A stretch of DNA of 64,000 nt from Candidatus Crickella caballi (GTDB lineage: Bacteria; Bacillota; Clostridia; Peptostreptococcales; Anaerovoracaceae): the NCBI GenBank assembly GCA_018064665.1, contig JAGHUV010000014.1, positions 81,043-145,042 on the forward strand, written 5' to 3'. The notes under the pieces were generated by a model. It saw nothing but the letters and a program-made list of their open reading frames with translations. It did not search any database and was not told where the DNA came from. Positions 10,415 to 20,213 of the stretch are shown piece by piece (position 1 is the stretch's first letter; each line of letters begins with the position of its first letter). The translations under genes and the position numbers were made by a program.

Positions 10415-10556
10415 GAGGATATTTTACCTTCAGGAGCAGGACAGGTCAACGCAAAGAAATACAAGAGTGTACAAACCAAAATTATTTTAGGTTTTTGCCT
10501 TTGCATTCTTGTTTTGGTTCTTTTTACCTATTATAATATACGTGGGGTAGACTAGA

Positions 10557-11339
10557 ATGAAGAAGAATTACGATAGAACATGGAAAATAGGTGAACTTGC
10601 TAATATGTTCGATATTAATGTTCAACTCCTGCGTCATTACGACAAGGAGGGTCTTCTGGTTCCTGCTATCAGAAATGACAAGACCAAGTGGAGAACCTAT
10701 AAATACGATCAGATTTATCCTCTCGGTATGATTCGCTTTCTGAGGCAGCTTAATTGTTCTCTGGATGATATCGGCTCATTCATGCCTGCACGTAATTCGG
10801 AGAATACCGAAAGATATCTTAAGCATTGCATTAAAGCAGAGCGAGCAAGATATGAAAAATTGCTTAAAATGGAATCGGTTCTGAATGATAGATTTTCGCT
10901 CATCAATCGTGAGATGAAATATGCTGCAGCGGATCAGATATACATTTACTCTGAGGAGGAGATGTATTATATCGAAATCGGAGGTATCGAGGATATCTTC
11001 GTAGATGAGCTTTTTTACCTCTATCCTACACTTGTTTTCTACGAGGGGGATGAGAGAAGATTTGCCGTATGGATACCGGGAGAATCGACGCCTGAATTTG
11101 AAAAGTACGAGGACAAGTTCAGAGTCCTTAAGAACGATGAATATCTGGTGGGTTTCCACAGAGGCCCGCATGAAGATATAAAAAACACCTTCGAGAGGAT
11201 GCGGGACGCAGCACCAAGCATACTCGATGAAGGATGCATTCTCGATGAGAATGCTATCTGCATTGACATCGTTGACCAGTTTGTTGAGGCAGATAAAAAC
11301 AATTTTGTTACTAAAGTTATGATAAAAATATACAGATAA
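10557..11339 (+). CDS. MerR family transcriptional regulator with C-terminal effector-like domain
   Basis: N-term WKIGELANMFDINVQLLRHYDKEGLLVPA MerR HTH. Confidence 0.88.
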   Translation: MKKNYDRTWKIGELANMFDINVQLLRHYDKEGLLVPAIRNDKTKWRTYKYDQIYPLGMIRFLRQLNCSLDDIGSFMPARNSENTERYLKHCIKAERARYEKLLKMESVLNDRFSLINREMKYAAADQIYIYSEEEMYYIEIGGIEDIFVDELFYLYPTLVFYEGDERRFAVWIPGESTPEFEKYEDKFRVLKNDEYLVGFHRGPHEDIKNTFERMRDAAPSILDEGCILDENAICIDIVDQFVEADKNNFVTKVMIKIYR

Positions 11340-11352
11340 AAGGAGGGCATAT

Positions 11353-13671
11353 ATGTCTAACAAGTACATCGGGCAAGCCGTTAAGAGGCTGGACGCTCGT
11401 GACAAGGCCATGGGTCGCATCAAATACGCAGACGATTTGTGCGATAAGGGTGCTCTGATTATAAGAGTGCTTCATTCAACTGTGGCTAACGGCATTGTCA
11501 AGAGCATTGACACGACTGAAGCAGAGAAGGTTCCGGGCGTTGTCAAGGTGTTCACGTGCTTCGATCTGAAAGAGAAGCATTATTATCCTACAGCAGGACA
11601 TCCATGGTCAACTGATCCTGCTCATCAGGACATTGCAGACCGTCTCATTATGACGGACAGACCTCTGTTCTACGGCGATGATATCGGTGCAGTAGTAGCA
11701 GAGAATGAGGTAGCAGCTTCACAGGCACTCAGCATACTTGAGAAAGCCGTTGTATATGAAGAGCTTCCGTTCGTTCTTGAAGCACAGGAAGCAATGGAGG
11801 AGGACGCACCGCTTCTTCACGAGAAGTATCCTAACAATGTACTCGGACACAGCGAGGTTCACATGGGTAACGTTGAGGAGGCTATCAAGGAGCCGGGCCT
11901 TACCAAGGTTGAAGGCTGGTACGAGACTCAGCCTGTACAGCACTGCCACATCGAGAACTTCATCTGCTATGCATATGGTGAAGGAGACAGAACTGTAATC
12001 GTATCTTCCACTCAGATTCCGCACATTGTACGCAGAGTAGTAGGACAGGCTACAGGTATGGACTGGGGCAAATTCCGTATAATTAAGCCTTACATAGGTG
12101 GAGGATTCGGAAACAAGCAGGACGTACTCTATGAGCCACTTACTGCATGGATAAGCATTCAGCTCGGCGGACGCCTGGTTAAGCTTGATGTACCTCGTGA
12201 AGAGACATTCATCTGCAACCGTATAAGACATGCCATCAAGTATCATATAACATCATGGATGAGACCTGACGGAAGCTTTGCAGCACGTACATTCAAGGCA
12301 TGGTGCAACAACGGTGCATACAGTTCACACTGCCACGCAATTGCTGCTAAGGGACTCAACGCATTCCCACAGCTCTATCCATGTGACAACTTTGACGGAG
12401 AGACTTGGACTGTATACACCAACCGCTCTGTTGCAGGTGCAATGAGAGGTTACGGTATGCCTCAGGCAAGCTATGCTTTCGAGTGCCATACTGAGGACTG
12501 CGCTAGGGCAATGGGCATGGATCCGCTGGAGTTCCGCAGACAGAATCTGATGCCTGTCGGATATTACCACGCATTCTCCAAGAACGAGCTCTATTCTGAT
12601 TCATTCAATCAGTGCTTCGATAAGGGAGCTGAGATCATCGGATACTTTGATAAGGTGGAGAAGTATAAGAACCAGACAGGAGATATCAGAAGAGGTATCG
12701 CAGTATCCACATACTGGTACAACACTGCAGTATATCCTATCGCACTTGAGACATCATCCTGCCGTATAGTTATGAATCAGGACGGATCTGTTCAGTTCCA
12801 GCTCGGAGAGACTGAAATCGGACAGGGAGCTGATACTGTTGCAGCTCAGATGATTGCTGATACAGTAGGTATTCCTCTGGACATGGTACATCCGATGTCC
12901 TGCCAGGATACAGATATAACTCCATTCGGTACAGGAGTATATGCTTCAAGAGGCACATATACTCTGGGATTCTCGATTAAGCAGACATCAATGCTTCTCA
13001 AGGAGAAGATTCTGGAGGCGGCTCATCAGTTCACACGCATGCCGGTATTCAATCTGGATATCGTAGACGGCATGATAATCAGAAAGACTGACGGACGTGA
13101 GCTTATGACAATAGGTGAGCTTGCTCTGAGCAAACTGTACACAACAGAGGGTTCACAGCATCTCACAGCTGAATCCACTTATCAGATTAAATCCAACGCA
13201 TACTCATTCGGCTGCTGCTTCGCAGAGGTTGAGGTAGATATTCCGATGTGCCGTGCAAGACTTCTGAACATCGTAAACGTTCATGACTGCGGACAGGTTA
13301 TCAACCCTATGCTTGCCGAAGGTCAGGTGCATGGTGGACAAAGCATGGGAATCGGATATGCTTTGTCCGAGAAGCTCATGTGGGATACCAAGACAGGTAA
13401 GCCACTCAACAACAATCTGCTCGACTACAAGATGTCATCCTTCATGGATCATCCTAGACTCAATGCAGCATTCGTTGAAAACTACGAGCCTACAAGTGCA
13501 TACGGCACAAAGGGACTCGGTGAGCCGCCGGTATGCCCGGTAGCTCCTGCAATCAGAAATGCTATTGGACAGGCAACAGGAATCTACATCAATGAGCTTC
13601 CGCTCTCACCACACACTCTGTTCCGTGAGTTTACAGAAGCCGGCCTCATTGATGATTCGTTTGCAGAATAA
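11353..13671 (+). CDS. xdhA: xanthine dehydrogenase-like molybdenum-binding subunit (XdhA)
   Basis: aldehyde oxidase/XDH hammerhead and Mo domains (PYIGGGFGNKQD, GYGMPQ, GETEIGQGADT, GTKGLGEPPVCP); order matches E. coli xdhABC. Confidence 0.9.
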   Translation: MSNKYIGQAVKRLDARDKAMGRIKYADDLCDKGALIIRVLHSTVANGIVKSIDTTEAEKVPGVVKVFTCFDLKEKHYYPTAGHPWSTDPAHQDIADRLIMTDRPLFYGDDIGAVVAENEVAASQALSILEKAVVYEELPFVLEAQEAMEEDAPLLHEKYPNNVLGHSEVHMGNVEEAIKEPGLTKVEGWYETQPVQHCHIENFICYAYGEGDRTVIVSSTQIPHIVRRVVGQATGMDWGKFRIIKPYIGGGFGNKQDVLYEPLTAWISIQLGGRLVKLDVPREETFICNRIRHAIKYHITSWMRPDGSFAARTFKAWCNNGAYSSHCHAIAAKGLNAFPQLYPCDNFDGETWTVYTNRSVAGAMRGYGMPQASYAFECHTEDCARAMGMDPLEFRRQNLMPVGYYHAFSKNELYSDSFNQCFDKGAEIIGYFDKVEKYKNQTGDIRRGIAVSTYWYNTAVYPIALETSSCRIVMNQDGSVQFQLGETEIGQGADTVAAQMIADTVGIPLDMVHPMSCQDTDITPFGTGVYASRGTYTLGFSIKQTSMLLKEKILEAAHQFTRMPVFNLDIVDGMIIRKTDGRELMTIGELALSKLYTTEGSQHLTAESTYQIKSNAYSFGCCFAEVEVDIPMCRARLLNIVNVHDCGQVINPMLAEGQVHGGQSMGIGYALSEKLMWDTKTGKPLNNNLLDYKMSSFMDHPRLNAAFVENYEPTSAYGTKGLGEPPVCPVAPAIRNAIGQATGIYINELPLSPHTLFREFTEAGLIDDSFAE

Positions 13672-13694
13672 TGCGGTGAAAGGAGACAGCAGAT

Positions 13695-14582
13695 ATGTAT
13701 GATATTAAAGCTTTATATGAAGCTGAAAGCGTAGAACACGCTGTACAGTTGCGTCAGGAACATCCGGAAGCCCAGATACTTGCAGGCGGTTCGGACGTGC
13801 TGGTGCAGATCAGAGAAGGAAGAAGAGCAGGCTGTGAGTTCATAAGCATATATATGCTCGATGAACTTAGAGGCGTAAGCATCGATGAGGAAGAGAACAT
13901 TCGCATCGGTTCGCTGACAAGCTTCTCCCATATTACTAAGGATCCAATAATTCAGAAATATATCAACGTGCTCGGCGAGGCAGTCGACATGGTCGGCGGA
14001 CCTCAGATCAGAGCAATCGGAACTATCGGAGGTAACACCTGTAACGGAGTTACTTCGGCAGATTCCGCTTCGACTCTTATGGCTTGGGATGCAATCATCG
14101 AGCTGACAGGAGCAAACGGAGTAAGAAGAGTACCTATTAAGGACTTCTATATCAAGGCTAAGGTTGTAGACATCAAGCCTGACGAAATTCAGACAGCAAT
14201 ACTGATTCCTAAGGCATCATATGAAAACTGCTTTGGTCACTATATCAAGTATTCAATGAGAAATGCCCTCGATATCGCTACAACAGGCTGCTCTGTCAAT
14301 GCAGTTCTCAGCGCTGACAAGAAGAGCTTTGAACGCGTACGCATCGGATACGGTGTTGCAGCACCTATCCCTGTAAGAGCATATACAGCTGAGGAGTTTA
14401 TCAAGGGTAAGGAAATTACCGAAGAAAACATTAAGAAGTTTGCTGAGACTGTACTCGAGGACATCAATCCAAGAGACAGCTGGAGAGCCGGAAAAGCACT
14501 CAGACGCCACATCTCGGTAGTAATGGCTGAGAGAGCACTGAAGGAGTGCGTAGAACTTGCGGGAGGTGAGATCAATGGATAA
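13695..14582 (+). CDS. xdhB: xanthine dehydrogenase FAD-binding subunit (XdhB)
   Basis: ILAGGSDVLVQIREG, IRAIGTIGGNTCNG. Confidence 0.9.
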   Translation: MYDIKALYEAESVEHAVQLRQEHPEAQILAGGSDVLVQIREGRRAGCEFISIYMLDELRGVSIDEEENIRIGSLTSFSHITKDPIIQKYINVLGEAVDMVGGPQIRAIGTIGGNTCNGVTSADSASTLMAWDAIIELTGANGVRRVPIKDFYIKAKVVDIKPDEIQTAILIPKASYENCFGHYIKYSMRNALDIATTGCSVNAVLSADKKSFERVRIGYGVAAPIPVRAYTAEEFIKGKEITEENIKKFAETVLEDINPRDSWRAGKALRRHISVVMAERALKECVELAGGEING

Positions 14583-15126
14583 TCAATACAAGGTAGTTCA
14601 CTGCACCATCAACGGCAAGGAGGTTTCCCAGATCGTAGACGTAAGAGCTTCTCTTACAGATATGCTCAGAAACGATTACAGACTGACATCAGTTAAGAAG
14701 GGCTGTGAAGTAGGAGAGTGCGGAGCATGCACCGTAATCATCAATGGCGAGAGCTTTAATTCCTGCATCTATCTGGCTGTATGGGCTGAGGGTAAGGAAA
14801 TATGGACTCTTGAAGGTCTGACAGGTCCGGGAGGCGAGCTTTCCGACATTCAGCAGGCATTCATCGATGAAGGAGCTATCCAGTGCGGCTTCTGCTCACC
14901 GGGCTTCATACTGACCAGCTGGGAGATAGTAAATTCAGGCAGAGAATATACTGATGATGAGCTGAGAAAGGCTCTGTCAGGACACCTCTGCAGATGTACG
15001 GGATATGAGAACATATTCCGTGCTGTTAAGAAAACAATGCTGAGACGCCTTGGCAAGAACGAAGAGGCAGAATTGGTTAATTCGCAGGGTATCACCGAGT
15101 ATCCTGATCCTATGCCATTCAAATAA
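14575..15126 (+). CDS. xdhC: xanthine dehydrogenase [2Fe-2S] subunit (XdhC/YgeU)
   Basis: GCEVGECGACTV, QCGFCSPG, LCRCTGYE - all eight cluster cysteines present; ATG 14575 overlapping xdhB stop. Confidence 0.92.
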   Translation: MDNQYKVVHCTINGKEVSQIVDVRASLTDMLRNDYRLTSVKKGCEVGECGACTVIINGESFNSCIYLAVWAEGKEIWTLEGLTGPGGELSDIQQAFIDEGAIQCGFCSPGFILTSWEIVNSGREYTDDELRKALSGHLCRCTGYENIFRAVKKTMLRRLGKNEEAELVNSQGITEYPDPMPFK

Positions 15127-15142
15127 GAAAAGGAGAATTATT

Positions 15143-15928
15143 ATGGCAAAGACACTGCTGATGGCTAAGAATGCGGCCGAGGCAATTGATGCTAAGATAG
15201 CGTCAGCGGCCTTCCTTGCAGGCGGTACAGAGGTTAATCGTCTGGGCTCGACTGTTGAAGCCGAAACACTGATATCACTTAAGAAATGTGAGGGACTTAA
15301 CAGCATTAAGAAGGATGGAGACAAGGTCCATATCGGTTCTATGTGCACTTTCCAGGACATAGTTGAATCCGAGGATGTTCCTGCTTATCTGAAAGAAGCA
15401 GCTCTGTTCATGGCTTCACGCACTAAGCGCAATATGGCTACGATCGGAGGAAATATTGCAGCACGAAGAAGCGATTCATATCTGCTTCCTGTTCTGTGCG
15501 CTGTAGATGCTGAGCTAAGCTTACTCACCGGGGATCTTGAGGAGAGTAAGAATATCAACTTATACATTAATGAAGAAAATGATGACAGCTTAATTACGGG
15601 AATTACTGTTCCTGAAAGTGTACAGGTAGCTTCCAAGCGCTATGCCAACACAGCGCAGAGCCATGCTGTGATCACTATGAGCGCAGCATCAACAGCTGAA
15701 TGCGTAAAGCTTGCAGTTGCTGTTAAGAACACAGGCATCTTAAGCTTTAATCTGTCATCAAGCGGCAGGCTGACTGAAGAGGCTGCAGTAGCCTTCTTCA
15801 AGAATTATGAGATCAAGGACATTGAGGATGATATGTTCGGAAGCGTGGATTATAAGCGCTATCTTCTCGGTATTACAGCATATGATCTGTGCAAACAGCT
15901 CATCGCTGAGTCAGGAAAGGAGGTATAG
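15143..15928 (+). CDS. ygfM: FAD-binding subunit of molybdenum hydroxylase (YgfM-like)
   Basis: AAFLAGGTEVNRLGS, NMATIGGNIAARRSDSYLLP; ATG 15143 after aggag. Confidence 0.85.
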   Translation: MAKTLLMAKNAAEAIDAKIASAAFLAGGTEVNRLGSTVEAETLISLKKCEGLNSIKKDGDKVHIGSMCTFQDIVESEDVPAYLKEAALFMASRTKRNMATIGGNIAARRSDSYLLPVLCAVDAELSLLTGDLEESKNINLYINEENDDSLITGITVPESVQVASKRYANTAQSHAVITMSAASTAECVKLAVAVKNTGILSFNLSSSGRLTEEAAVAFFKNYEIKDIEDDMFGSVDYKRYLLGITAYDLCKQLIAESGKEV

Positions 15929-15930
15929 GC

Positions 15931-18810
15931 ATGATCAATCTTACTATTAACGGAAAAGCAAGGTCATTCGATGTAGACCCTACTATAAGACTTCGCGAGC
16001 TGCTGCTTAAGAACGGCAATTTCGCAGTAAGAGACAGTGACGATGCAGAGGGATTCTGCGGAAGTGACACCGTCATTATGGATGGTATTCCTGTATTCTC
16101 AAATCTCGTTCTTGCGGGAGAGGCTGACGGAAGTGAGATAAGAACTCCTGACAGTCTTGGCAACTCGGTTGACCTGACGATAGTGCAGCAGGCACTTATT
16201 GACGCCGGAGTAGTTCAGAGCGCGTACAATTCACCTGCAGCAGCACTGCTGTTCACATGGCTGTTCGAGAAGAATCCGAATCCTTCAAGAGAAGATGTCA
16301 AGGATATTCTGTCCGGATTATTCATAAGAGATGCCGGATATGAGCATTACTATCTCGCTGCAGAGCTCATCAAGGAGAAGCTTAACGGCGGAGAATACAA
16401 GACAGAAATCGCACCTGAATTCAGACCTGAGCTTAAGTCTGTAGGCAAGGTAATGCCAAAGATCGACGCACCTCAGCTGGTATCAGGCGAGAGAGCTTTC
16501 GTAGAGGATTACGTGGATGCAGATACCTGCTACATGGTAGTTCTGCGTTCGCCATACGCAAGTGCATATGTTAGCAAGATCGATACATCCAAGGCAGAAG
16601 CGATCCCGGGCGTTGTTAAGGTAATTACCGCATACAACTGTCCTGATGTTACTTACATGTCTGCAGGACAGGGCAATCCTGAGCCTTCACCACACGACAG
16701 AAAGCTTCTGAACAAGAAGGTAAGACACGTCGGCGACAGAGTTGCGGCTGTCATTGCCGAAACTCTTGAGGATGCTATTAAGGCAAGAGACCTCATCGAA
16801 GTTGAGTACGAGCCTATGGATGCGGTATTCACAGTAGAAGAGGCTATGACTGAGGGTGCACCACTTGTTCACAACGGCAAGGTAGAGTACGTTTCGGGCG
16901 CACCTGACGATCTTGACGATTACAACAAAAAGCTCTCAGGAGATGAGAGAGAAGGCAAGGTAGTATATCAGTTCCCACTGCAGGGAGATATTCTGCATAA
17001 CGTAGCTGCAGCTAACCATGGCGGTATCGGTGATGTGGACAAAGCTTTTGAGGAGGCTGATGCTGTAGTGGAGGCGACTTATCAGACAAGCCAGATCCAG
17101 CATACACCGCTCGAGACACATATCTGCTACTCCAAGCTTGAGAACGGCAGACTTATCGTTTATGCGAGCACTCAGGTCCCATATCATGTACGCCGCATCG
17201 TAAGCTGGGTTACCGGACTCTCCGAAAACAAGATCCACGTTATCAAGACGAGGGTTGGAGGAGGCTACGGCTCCAAGCAGGATATTCTGGTAGAGGATCT
17301 TACTGCATATGCAACATTTGCAACAGGCAGACCTGTACTGTATCACAATACTCGTGAGGAGGAGTTTATAGCTAACTCCACAAGACATCCTATGCGTGTT
17401 CATGTCAAGATGGGAGGTAAGAAGGATGGTACTATTACAGGTATCTACATGAAGGTGGATGCCAACACCGGTCCTTACGGAAACCATGCTTTGACAGTAC
17501 CTATGAACAGCTGCTCCAAGACACTGCCACTGTTCAAGTGCGACAACATGAAATATGACCTTACGATCTACTACACCAATACGCCACCTGCAGGAGCATA
17601 TCAGGGCTATGGTACACCTAAGGGTACTTACGGACTGATGATGGCCATGGGCGAGCTTGCTGACAAGCTCGGTGTAGATTATAAGGACATGGTTATCAAG
17701 AACCATGTCGAAGAAGGATATATGCTGGAGATCCTGAAGGGACTCGGCGAAGGTCGTGAAGGCAATGTAGTACCTGTTGGTTCATGCGGACTCAGAGAAG
17801 CTGTCGAGAAGGGCTGCGAGATGATCGAATGGGGCAAGCGCGAAGAAAGCGATGACCCTGACTGGAAGATCGGTAAAGGCTTCGCAATGATAATGCAGGG
17901 CTCAGGACTTCCTGGACTCGACCATGCTAATGCTGTAGCCAAGCTCGAGATGGACGGTTCTATCATCGTACTCTCAGGTGCTGCAGATATAGGAACAGGT
18001 CTTGATACAATTATTGCCAAGGTTACAAGCGACATTCTGCAGGTACCTATGGACAAGATAACTGTTGTATCAGGCGATACTGATTCGGGTGCATTTGATA
18101 CCGGTTCATACGCATCATCAGGTACATTCTTCAGCGGTAACGCTGCAGTTGTAGCTGCTAACAATCTCAAGGAAAAGATTCTTGACGAGGCTGCATTCCA
18201 GCTCGAAGAGGATGTAGCAGATATGGAGCTTGTATGGCCGTCAGAGGTTCGTTCGACAAAGACGGGCGCATCACTCAGCTTCTACGACATCATACATACA
18301 GCAACCTCAGGTACAGGACGCGGACATCTTATCGCTCCCGGCAGCTTCACAACAGCAGCATCTTCAGTACCTTACGGAGCACACTTTGCTCAGGTTGCAG
18401 TAAATGTACGTACAGGTGAGATCAAGGTTCAGAAGTTCTATGCACTTCAGGATGCAGGAACTCCTATCAACCCTGAGGCTGCACTTTGCCAGATGTACGG
18501 TGCTTCGCTTAAGTCCATCGGACACTCGCTGTACGAGGACATGAAGCTTGACAAGGACGGTCGCTGCATCAACGCCAATATGACAGATTACGGCGTACCG
18601 ATGATATCCGAGCAGCCTGAAGACTTCAAGGCTGTACTGATTGACGTCAATGACGCTCACGGTCCATTCGGTGCTAAATCCATATCCGAGATCGCTTGCA
18701 ACGGAGCAGCTCCTGCAATCGGTAACGCTATTCACGATGCGTGTGGAGTATGGCTCAGAAGCTGGCCGATGACACCTGAGAAGGTTCTGAAGGCTTTGGG
18801 TAAGATTTAA
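15931..18810 (+). CDS. xdhD: XdhD-like molybdenum hydroxylase with degenerate [2Fe-2S] domain
   Basis: Mo domains (RVGGGYGSKQD, GAADIGTGLDT, GPFGAKSISEIACNGAAPAI); N-terminal ferredoxin-like domain lacking most ligand Cys. Confidence 0.9.
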   Translation: MINLTINGKARSFDVDPTIRLRELLLKNGNFAVRDSDDAEGFCGSDTVIMDGIPVFSNLVLAGEADGSEIRTPDSLGNSVDLTIVQQALIDAGVVQSAYNSPAAALLFTWLFEKNPNPSREDVKDILSGLFIRDAGYEHYYLAAELIKEKLNGGEYKTEIAPEFRPELKSVGKVMPKIDAPQLVSGERAFVEDYVDADTCYMVVLRSPYASAYVSKIDTSKAEAIPGVVKVITAYNCPDVTYMSAGQGNPEPSPHDRKLLNKKVRHVGDRVAAVIAETLEDAIKARDLIEVEYEPMDAVFTVEEAMTEGAPLVHNGKVEYVSGAPDDLDDYNKKLSGDEREGKVVYQFPLQGDILHNVAAANHGGIGDVDKAFEEADAVVEATYQTSQIQHTPLETHICYSKLENGRLIVYASTQVPYHVRRIVSWVTGLSENKIHVIKTRVGGGYGSKQDILVEDLTAYATFATGRPVLYHNTREEEFIANSTRHPMRVHVKMGGKKDGTITGIYMKVDANTGPYGNHALTVPMNSCSKTLPLFKCDNMKYDLTIYYTNTPPAGAYQGYGTPKGTYGLMMAMGELADKLGVDYKDMVIKNHVEEGYMLEILKGLGEGREGNVVPVGSCGLREAVEKGCEMIEWGKREESDDPDWKIGKGFAMIMQGSGLPGLDHANAVAKLEMDGSIIVLSGAADIGTGLDTIIAKVTSDILQVPMDKITVVSGDTDSGAFDTGSYASSGTFFSGNAAVVAANNLKEKILDEAAFQLEEDVADMELVWPSEVRSTKTGASLSFYDIIHTATSGTGRGHLIAPGSFTTAASSVPYGAHFAQVAVNVRTGEIKVQKFYALQDAGTPINPEAALCQMYGASLKSIGHSLYEDMKLDKDGRCINANMTDYGVPMISEQPEDFKAVLIDVNDAHGPFGAKSISEIACNGAAPAIGNAIHDACGVWLRSWPMTPEKVLKALGKI

Positions 18811-18861
18811 TTAAGTCAAATAAGTTACGATAACTTCAAAATACAAACGGGAGGAAAAAAC

Positions 18862-20202
18862 ATGCTTTTAATTGGAAATGGTCAAGTTATTACCAGAGAT
18901 TCCGATAAGCCGTACTTCAAAGACGGTGCTGTCGTAATCGACGGCGAGCTTATCAAGGATGTCGGTACTCTGGAAGACATGAAGAAAGCTTATCCTGATG
19001 CTGAGTTTGTAGATGCTAAGGGCGGCATTATTATGCCTGGTCTTATCAACGCTCATACTCATATTTATTCAGGACTGGCAAGAGGTCTTGCAATCGACGG
19101 TCACAATCCTACTAACTTCTTTGAGATTCTGGACGGAATGTGGTGGAACATCGACAGACATCTGACAATCGACGGAACTAAGGCAAGTGCTTATGCTACA
19201 ATTCTCGACTGCATCAGAGACGGTGTTACTACTATCTTCGATCACCACGCAAGCTTCTGCGAGATTCCGGGATCACTCTTCGCAATTAAGGATGTTGCGA
19301 AAGAACTCGGTATGAGATCCTGCTTATGCTACGAGGTATCCGAGAGAGACGGAGCAGAGAAAACTGCACAGGCTATCCAGGAGAACGCTGACTTTGCAAA
19401 GTGGGCTAAGGACGAGGATGACGACATGATCAAAGCCATGTTCGGAGGCCACGCACTTTTCACTATTTCAGACAAGACCTTCGAGAAGATGGTTGAGGCA
19501 AATAACGGTATGACAGGATTCCATATCCACATTGCAGAGGGTATGAACGATGTATATGACAGCCTTAGAAACTACGGCTGCAGACCTGTTAACAGACTTC
19601 TCTACAACGGACTGCTTGGCGAGAAGACTCTGCTCGGTCACTGCATCCACGTAAGCCCGGCTGAAATGGATATCATCAAGGAAACAGGCACAATGGTTGT
19701 TAACAATCCTGAATCCAACATGGGTAATGCAGTAGGCTGCGCACCTGTACTTCAGATGATGGCTAAGGGCATCAAGGTAGGTATGGGAACAGATGCTTAC
19801 ACTCACGACATGCTCGAGAGCCTTAAGGTATTCCTTATTATCCAGAGACACAATGCTGCAATGCCTAACGTTGCATGGTGCGAGGGCACTGACATGCTGT
19901 TCAACAACAACAGAGATATTGCCGCTAAATACTTCAAGAAGCCTCTCGGAATCCTGAAGGAAGGCGCTGCTGCTGACGTTATCGTTATGGATTACAAGCC
20001 GTTCACTCCGTTCTCCAACGAGAATATCGACGGACACATGATCTTCGGAATGATGGGCAAGAACTGCAGAACTACTATCATCAACGGTAAGGTTCTGTAT
20101 AAGGATAGAGAGTTCATTGGCATCGATGAAGAAGCTATCAATGCATGGACACTCGAGCAGAGCAAGAAGCTCTGGGGCGATCTCAATCACAGACAATACT
20201 AG
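18862..20202 (+). CDS. ssnA: SsnA-family aminohydrolase
   Basis: NAHTHIYSGLARG, HIHIAEG, GTDAYTHDMLES; next to ygfK as in E. coli. Confidence 0.9.
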   Translation: MLLIGNGQVITRDSDKPYFKDGAVVIDGELIKDVGTLEDMKKAYPDAEFVDAKGGIIMPGLINAHTHIYSGLARGLAIDGHNPTNFFEILDGMWWNIDRHLTIDGTKASAYATILDCIRDGVTTIFDHHASFCEIPGSLFAIKDVAKELGMRSCLCYEVSERDGAEKTAQAIQENADFAKWAKDEDDDMIKAMFGGHALFTISDKTFEKMVEANNGMTGFHIHIAEGMNDVYDSLRNYGCRPVNRLLYNGLLGEKTLLGHCIHVSPAEMDIIKETGTMVVNNPESNMGNAVGCAPVLQMMAKGIKVGMGTDAYTHDMLESLKVFLIIQRHNAAMPNVAWCEGTDMLFNNNRDIAAKYFKKPLGILKEGAAADVIVMDYKPFTPFSNENIDGHMIFGMMGKNCRTTIINGKVLYKDREFIGIDEEAINAWTLEQSKKLWGDLNHRQY

Positions 20203-20213
20203 GAGGTTACAGA

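Noticed and set aside
19468-20196. Long minus-strand ORFs (e.g. 242 aa opposite ssnA, 239 aa at 56576-57295, 256 aa at 16936-17706)
   Set aside because: Antisense to well-supported coding genes, Cys/Ser/Leu-rich shadow composition, no RBS.
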